Positions 59,127 through 64,000 of a stretch of DNA of 64,000 nucleotides are shown one piece after another. Each line of letters starts with the position of its first letter. The stretch's first letter is position 1. The notes under the pieces were generated by a model, which saw nothing but the letters and a program-made list of their open reading frames with translations, ran no database searches and had not been told where the DNA came from. Origin of the DNA: Paraburkholderia susongensis (lineage in GTDB: Bacteria > Pseudomonadota > Gammaproteobacteria > Burkholderiales > Burkholderiaceae); the NCBI RefSeq assembly GCF_900177725.1, contig NZ_FXAT01000001.1:124001-188000 (forward strand), given 5' to 3'. A program made the position numbers and the translations under genes.

Positions 59127-60104
59127 ATGGAACTCCGCCAGCTCGAAGCCTTCGCCGCAGTGATCACGACCGGTAGCGTCACAGCCGCCGGCCGCCTGCT
59201 GGGGCGCTCGCAGCCCGCCATCACGCGGCTGATCCAGGAACTCGAAACCGAGGTCGGCTATCCGCTGTTCGCACGCAACGGCCCGCGCGTCACGCCGACC
59301 GAGCAAGGCATCCTGCTCTATGAGGACGTCGAGCACGTGCTGGCAGGCTTGCAGCAGATCCGTAAGCGCGCCGACGCGATTGCGCGCGGCGAAAGCCGGC
59401 CGCTGCGCATTGCCGCGACCTCCGCCCTCGCCGCCGGCCTCGTGCCCGCCGCGCTCGCGCACACCCGTCTTGCCTCCGCCGCGCAGACCATCCAGCTGCG
59501 CAGCGTGCCGCCCGAGCAGGTCGTGCACGCCGTACTCACCGGCGCGGCCGACATCGGCGTGGCGAGCCTGCCGCTTGAACACCGCGGCGTGGTCGTGCAC
59601 TGGATCGGGCAATCCGCGTGCGTTGCGGCGCTGCGCGACGACGATCCGCTCGCGCGCCATGACCGGCTGCCGCTGTCGGCCTGCGAGGGCCGGCGCATCG
59701 TCACGATGCAGAACCCCTACCGCCTGCGCCGCCGGCTCGACCACGCGTTCGCGCAGGCGGACGTCACGCCTGCCGGCCTGATCGAAACGAATTCGTCGAT
59801 GAACGCGCTCACCATGGTTCGCGCCGGTCTCGGCATCTCGGTGCTCGAACCGGTCACGGCCTACGGCATGCCGCTCATCGACGTCGCGATTCGCCCGATC
59901 GACGCCGACATTCCGTATTTCTTCGGCGTGATCTCGCGCGATGCCATCGCGCTGCCGCCCGTGGCCGCAACGCTCATCGACGCGCTCGCCGACGCAGCCC
60001 GTGCCGTGCTCCCCGATTTCGCGTTGCGCGCGAGCGCCGAGCACGCCCAAGTCCTGCAGTCGCTGTATGGCGATCTGCCCGCCGCCAAGGAATCTTTGCC
60101 GTAA
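59127..60104 (+). CDS. LysR-family regulator heading a monooxygenase operon
   Basis: A 325-residue LysR regulator: HTH MELRQLEAFAAVITTGSVTAAGRLLGRSQPAITRLIQELE (residues 1-40) and an effector domain from SRPLRIAATSALAAGL. I start at the ATG at 59127; the frame is open to 58965, but that part is AT-rich, includes the operator repeat and looks non-coding. Its stop TAA overlaps the next ATG (TAATG), so unlike most LysR genes it is co-directional and coupled with its target genes. It probably controls the whole operon by autoregulation. Confidence 0.9.
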   Translation: MELRQLEAFAAVITTGSVTAAGRLLGRSQPAITRLIQELETEVGYPLFARNGPRVTPTEQGILLYEDVEHVLAGLQQIRKRADAIARGESRPLRIAATSALAAGLVPAALAHTRLASAAQTIQLRSVPPEQVVHAVLTGAADIGVASLPLEHRGVVVHWIGQSACVAALRDDDPLARHDRLPLSACEGRRIVTMQNPYRLRRRLDHAFAQADVTPAGLIETNSSMNALTMVRAGLGISVLEPVTAYGMPLIDVAIRPIDADIPYFFGVISRDAIALPPVAATLIDALADAARAVLPDFALRASAEHAQVLQSLYGDLPAAKESLP

Positions 60105-61573
60105 TGAATCCGATCACCCCATCGTCTGCGGGTCTCGCCGCGCTCGAAGCCCGTCTGCGCGAGGATCTCGCGTGGCTCGAACTGCCGGCGAAGCGCTGGA
60201 TACCCGAACGCACCCACGACGGCCGCCCCGTTATCAGCGTCGCGATCGTGGGCGGCGGCATGGCCGGGCTCGCGGTGTCCGCCGCGCTCAACCATCTCGG
60301 CATCGACACCGTCATCTACGACGAGTCGCCGCGCGGCTTCGAAGGCCCGTGGGCGACCACGGCGCGCATGGAAACACTACGTTCTCCGAAGCAGCTCACC
60401 GGCCCCGCGCTCGGCCTGCCCTCGCTCACGTTCCGCGCGTGGTTCGAAGCGCAGTTCGGCGCGCAGGCGTGGGACGCGCTCGACAAGATCCCGCGCCTGC
60501 AATGGATGGACTATCTGCGCTGGTATCGCGACGTGCTCGATATCGACGTGCGCAACGAACACCGGGTCACCGCGATCACGCCACGCGCGGACGGCAGCGT
60601 CGCGCTGTCGGTCGCGAGCGCCACCGGCAGCGAGACCGTCCATGCGCGCCACGTGGTTCTCGCGACGGGCCGCGACGGCCTGGGTGGCCCGTCCGTGCCC
60701 GCATTCGTGCGTGATCTGCCGCGCCGCTTCTATGCCCACTCGTCCGATGTGATGGACTACGGCACGCTGCGCGGCAAGCGCGTCGGCGTCATCGGCGCGG
60801 GGGCGTCGGCGATGGACAGCGCAGCGACCGCGCTCGAAGCGGGCGCGGCCTCGGTCGATCTGCTGATCCGCCGCACGGACATCCCGCGCATCAACAAGGG
60901 CAAGGGCGCCGGCAATCCTGGCCTCACGCACGGTCATGTCGCGCTGTCCGATGACTGGAAGTGGCAGATCCGCCACTACATCAACGTGCAACAGGTGCCG
61001 CCGCCGCGCGGCAGCACGCTGCGCGTATCGGGCCACGCCAACGCGCGATTCAACCTCGGTGCGCCGATCACCGGTATCGAGCCCGTGGATAACGAACTGT
61101 TCGTCAGTACGCCGAAAGGTGTCTTCGCACTGGACTTCCTGGTGTTCGCAACGGGCTTCCGGACCGATCTGGCAAGCCGCTCCGAATTCGCGCCGTTCGC
61201 ACGCCACGTTCGCGCCTGGAAAGACCGCTACGCGCCGCCCGCGGGCGACGACGACATCGAGCTTGCCGATTCGCCCGACCTCGGACCGGTCTTCGAGTTC
61301 CAGGAAAAGACGCCCGGGGCGTGTCCCGGGCTCGAACGCATCCACTGCTTTTGCGCGCCCGCCACGCTCTCGCACGGCGCGCTGTCGGGCGACATCCCGG
61401 CCGTCAGCGAAGGCGCGAAGCGGCTCGCCCAAGGACTTGCCGCGACGTTCTATCGTGAAGATGTCGAATTGCATTACGCCAACATGGCGGCCTTCGCCGA
61501 GCCGGAAGTCGAAGGAGACGAATGGACGCCCGCGCCACCGCCCCCGGCACTCGCCGAGCGCGAAGCGAAATGA
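60104..61573 (+). CDS. FAD/NAD(P)-dependent flavin monooxygenase-like oxidoreductase
   Basis: A 489-residue flavoprotein with two dinucleotide folds: FAD motif VAIVGGGMAGLAVSAAL (about residues 46-62) and NADPH motif VGVIGAGASAMDSAATAL (about 227-244). The linker between includes FEGPWATTARMETLRSPK and the LVFATGFRTDL segment (the ATG motif of flavin-containing and Baeyer-Villiger monooxygenases). It would hydroxylate or insert oxygen into a small substrate. It is coupled to the LysR gene and followed by two AhpD-like proteins. Confidence 0.87.
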   Translation: MNPITPSSAGLAALEARLREDLAWLELPAKRWIPERTHDGRPVISVAIVGGGMAGLAVSAALNHLGIDTVIYDESPRGFEGPWATTARMETLRSPKQLTGPALGLPSLTFRAWFEAQFGAQAWDALDKIPRLQWMDYLRWYRDVLDIDVRNEHRVTAITPRADGSVALSVASATGSETVHARHVVLATGRDGLGGPSVPAFVRDLPRRFYAHSSDVMDYGTLRGKRVGVIGAGASAMDSAATALEAGAASVDLLIRRTDIPRINKGKGAGNPGLTHGHVALSDDWKWQIRHYINVQQVPPPRGSTLRVSGHANARFNLGAPITGIEPVDNELFVSTPKGVFALDFLVFATGFRTDLASRSEFAPFARHVRAWKDRYAPPAGDDDIELADSPDLGPVFEFQEKTPGACPGLERIHCFCAPATLSHGALSGDIPAVSEGAKRLAQGLAATFYREDVELHYANMAAFAEPEVEGDEWTPAPPPPALAEREAK

Positions 61574-61653
61574 GCGCGTGATGCGTGCAGCGCGAACACG
61601 AGCCGGGGCAAAAGCATGCGGCCCCGGCCATCTGGAGTTTTCCGGAGTTGACC

Positions 61654-62178
61654 ATGACATACGACACTAACCACGACATCATTGACCACGTTGCGGGCCT
61701 CGCGCCCAATTCGGCCACTCATGCATTGCGGCACCAGCGTGCCAAAGTCGTGGAAGCGACCCAGGGCAGCTACGACGCGCTGTTCGATCCCGCGCTCGAC
61801 GGCCTCACGCTTGCCGAGCGGTTGCTCGTCGCACTCTACGCGAGCCGCCTCGCGCCCTCACCCACGCTCGCCGCCCACTACCGCGCCGAACTGGCCGCGC
61901 ACGACGTCGATGCGGCGACGCTCGCCATCGTGGAAACCGGGGCGCCCGAGAATCTCTCCGCGCCTCGCCTGCGCGCGATCCTCACGTTCACTCGCACGCT
62001 GATCGAAAATCCGGTCGCGGGCGACAAGGCCGCGCTGCAGACGCTGCCCGCCGCCGGACTGACGACGCCCGCCGTCGCTGCGCTTGCACAGCTGATTGCC
62101 TTTCTGTCGTACCAGACGCGCCTCGTCGCGGGTCTGCAAGCCCTAAAGCAACTGAAGCAACTGGAGCGCGCATCATGA
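61654..62178 (+). CDS. CMD/AhpD-fold domain protein (Avi_7170 type)
   Basis: A 174-residue helical protein of the carboxymuconolactone-decarboxylase-like family: LTLAERLLVALYASRLAPSPTLAAHYRAEL and LAQLIAFLSYQTRLVAGLQAL. It lacks the CxxC pair of AhpD. I start at the ATG at 61654 (MTYDTNHD) after GGAG; the longer frame is rejected. It overlaps the next gene by 4 bases, and the two together match the paired CMD-domain families known from Agrobacterium vitis and many Burkholderia. Function unknown, probably linked to peroxide or to the monooxygenase substrate. Confidence 0.85.
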   Translation: MTYDTNHDIIDHVAGLAPNSATHALRHQRAKVVEATQGSYDALFDPALDGLTLAERLLVALYASRLAPSPTLAAHYRAELAAHDVDAATLAIVETGAPENLSAPRLRAILTFTRTLIENPVAGDKAALQTLPAAGLTTPAVAALAQLIAFLSYQTRLVAGLQALKQLKQLERAS

Positions 62179-62774
62179 CCGACATCATCCGTTCGCACGG
62201 CTTCACGAACGAATCGCTGGAATGGGCCGCGTGGCTCGACGTTGTCGACCTCGACCATGCCAGCGCCGAACAGATCGCCGTTCTCGAGGAGAGTCACCCC
62301 AAGGCAAAAGTGTCGGACTACTACCGGTTTCTCGTCCATCAGCCTGAAATCCTGCGGCAGCGCTCCGCCGCGTTCAACGCGATCATGTACGCGCCCGGCG
62401 GCCTGCCGCGCGCGGAACGGGAACTCTCGACCACCGTCGTTTCGCGGCTCAACGGCTGTGTGTATTGCGCGTCGGTGCACGCCCAGCGTTTCGAGCAGCT
62501 TGCCAAACGCAACGATGTCATCCGGCAGGTGTTCGCCGATCCGCACAGCGCCGGCACGACAGAGCGCGAACAGGCGATCGCGCGCTTCTCGGCCGCGCTG
62601 ACCGAGTGCCCGGACGAAATCAGTGCGGACCATTTGCATGCATTGCGCGAGGCCGGTCTGACGGATGCCGAAATGCTCGACCTGATCCATTCGATCGCCA
62701 TTTTCGCGTGGGCAAACCGGCTGATGCTCAATCTCGGCGAACCCGTGTTTCCCGAGCAGACGCCCGCCGCCTGA
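62175..62774 (+). CDS. Alkylhydroperoxidase-domain protein (Avi_7169 type)
   Basis: A 199-residue AhpD-fold protein with the redox-active Cys pair in LNGCVYCASVHAQRF (CxxC followed by His, about residues 94-107), as in AhpD, and two helical repeats. It could reduce organic hydroperoxides or act as a thiol-dependent partner of the monooxygenase. Its ATG overlaps the stop of the previous gene, and the MFS gene starts 46 bases downstream. Confidence 0.88.
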   Translation: MTDIIRSHGFTNESLEWAAWLDVVDLDHASAEQIAVLEESHPKAKVSDYYRFLVHQPEILRQRSAAFNAIMYAPGGLPRAERELSTTVVSRLNGCVYCASVHAQRFEQLAKRNDVIRQVFADPHSAGTTEREQAIARFSAALTECPDEISADHLHALREAGLTDAEMLDLIHSIAIFAWANRLMLNLGEPVFPEQTPAA

Positions 62775-62820
62775 CCGAACCATGCTGGACAGTCCTTCAA
62801 CCAATACCCGGGGATAGCCG

Positions 62821-64000
62821 ATGGGCACTCAAGCTGGCATCAAACCTGTCATCGTGGCCGCCGTGCTGGCCAATGCGATGGAGTGGTTCGATTTCACGAT
62901 CTTCGCAGCGATGACGCCGATCATCAGCAAGCTGTTCTTTCCGGCCGCGCAGGGCGCCACGGGCGCGGATCTGAATGCGATCCTGCTGACCACGGCCCTG
63001 TTCGGCGCGGGGTTCTTCATGCGGCCCGTGGGCGGCGTGCTGCTCGGCCTCTACGGCGACACCTATGGCCGCAAGGCGGCTATGACGCTCGGCATGGGCA
63101 TCATGGCGCTGGCCGCCGCGATCATGACCTTCTCGCCGACCTATGCCACGGCCGGTCTCGCCGCGCCACTCCTGATGCTCATGGCCCGGCTGCTGCAAGG
63201 TTTCTCGATAGGCGGCGAGTTCGGCACGTCGACCGCGTTCCTGATCGAACTGGCCCCGCCGAATCGCTCCGGCTTCTACGGATCGTGGCAGATGAGCGGG
63301 CAACTCATGTCGACGATGCTCGGCGCCGCGCTCGGTATGGTGGTCACGCAGGCGTTCACGCCCGAGCAGCAGCTCGCGGGCGCATGGCGCATCCCGTTCG
63401 CGGTAGGCCTGCTCATCGCGCCGCTGACCATTTATCTGCGCCGCCACGCGAGCGAAACCTATGCGCGCATCCACGCAACGCCGCTAACCCTCGCGGCGGA
63501 AGCGGCCACCGTCAAGCGCGGACTGTCCGACTATCTGATCGGCATGGGCATGGTGGTGGCGAGCACCGTTTCGTTCTACGTCACGTTCGGCTACACCGTC
63601 ACTTACGCGAAGCAGGTTCTCAAGCTCCCCGTAGCGGAAAGCTTCATGGTGCAAATGATCGCGGCCATCGTCATGCTGATCGTCACGCCGATCGCGGGGG
63701 CGCTATCGGATCGTCACGACCGCAAGACAATGCTGATCGTCTCGCTGGGCGCCTACCTGGTTGCGATCTATCCGCTTTATGCGTGGGTCGTAGCCGCGCC
63801 GTCCGTCCCCCGGCTCCTCGTCACGCAGATCGTGATCGGCGTGCTGAGCGCCACCTTCCTTGGCGTTTATTGCACGACGCTTGCCGAGATGTTCCCCAAG
63901 CGTTCGCGCGCGACGTCGCTCGCCGTGGTCAATAATGTCGTTGTCCTGATCTTCGGCGGCTTTGCGCAGACTTTCGTGACCTGGCTCATCGCACTCACGG
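62821..64000 (+). CDS. MFS transporter, MHS type, cut by window end
   Basis: An open frame runs from the ATG at 62821 to the window edge (393 codons seen), so the C-terminus is missing. GGGGA lies 7 bases upstream. Helix 1 reads NAMEWFDFTIFAAMTPIISKLFF and the 2-3 loop RPVGGVLLGLYGDTYGRK, typical of MHS carriers (ProP, ShiA, KgtP, citrate-proton symport). It is the last visible gene of the LysR-monooxygenase-AhpD operon and probably imports the substrate of that pathway. Another plus-strand frame at 62883-63935 is only a shadow of this gene. Confidence 0.92.
   Translation, partial: MGTQAGIKPVIVAAVLANAMEWFDFTIFAAMTPIISKLFFPAAQGATGADLNAILLTTALFGAGFFMRPVGGVLLGLYGDTYGRKAAMTLGMGIMALAAAIMTFSPTYATAGLAAPLLMLMARLLQGFSIGGEFGTSTAFLIELAPPNRSGFYGSWQMSGQLMSTMLGAALGMVVTQAFTPEQQLAGAWRIPFAVGLLIAPLTIYLRRHASETYARIHATPLTLAAEAATVKRGLSDYLIGMGMVVASTVSFYVTFGYTVTYAKQVLKLPVAESFMVQMIAAIVMLIVTPIAGALSDRHDRKTMLIVSLGAYLVAIYPLYAWVVAAPSVPRLLVTQIVIGVLSATFLGVYCTTLAEMFPKRSRATSLAVVNNVVVLIFGGFAQTFVTWLIALT

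Overview
The window is a GC-rich, gene-dense stretch typical of a Burkholderiaceae bacterium. I infer Paraburkholderia, Caballeronia or Burkholderia, probably a secondary chromosome or megaplasmid, because it carries many LysR regulators, MFS carriers and catabolic modules and no ribosomal or other core informational genes. I saw no rRNA or tRNA genes, no IS elements and no CRISPR array. Gene calls rest on reading frames, motifs and ribosome-binding sites read by eye; no database search was possible.

Layout. (1) 1-5650: catabolic operon on the minus strand (ACS-family MFS carrier, SDR, TIM-barrel isomerase, amidohydrolase cut by the window start) with a divergent LysR gene, then a VOC protein. 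(2) 5.9-12.7 kb: tannase-type esterase lipoprotein behind a perfect TetR-type palindrome, a secreted protein of unknown role, two small exported proteins, and a YCII/ECF42-type sigma factor pair. (3) 12.7-16.7 kb: AAHS-type MFS carrier divergent from a GntR regulator, an arylmalonate decarboxylase-type enzyme and an alpha/beta hydrolase. (4) 16.9-21.8 kb: a visibly less GC-rich minus-strand operon of a cyclodipeptide synthase (CDPS), a P450, a methyltransferase and a second P450. It looks like a complete small natural-product cluster and is the most exciting system here. (5) 21.8-32.0 kb: LysR/LysE pair, a sugar-acid catabolic cluster (LysR, SDR, IlvD/Edd dehydratase, MFS), a SnoaL-like protein, and a LysR/SDR/NTF2-like set.

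(6) 32.1-57.8 kb: an energy and storage-carbon region. It holds two pyruvate-oxidase-type ThDP enzymes, an acyl-CoA dehydrogenase with etfA and etfB, a MalT-type LuxR regulator, a five-gene polyhydroxyalkanoate operon (acyl-CoA ligase, MaoC hydratase, PhaC, phasin, PhaZ), a ytcA-mdtNOP-like efflux operon, a soluble histidine kinase, an MFS carrier and a FixJ-type response regulator. Three intergenic spaces in this part carry the same inverted repeat TCCCC-N6-GGGGA, which suggests one LuxR/FixJ-type regulator ties these genes into a regulon.

(7) 57.9-64 kb: a YnfA membrane protein, a ccdAB toxin-antitoxin pair, and an operon led by its own LysR gene, followed by a flavin monooxygenase, two carboxymuconolactone-decarboxylase/AhpD-like proteins and an MHS-type MFS carrier that runs off the window end.
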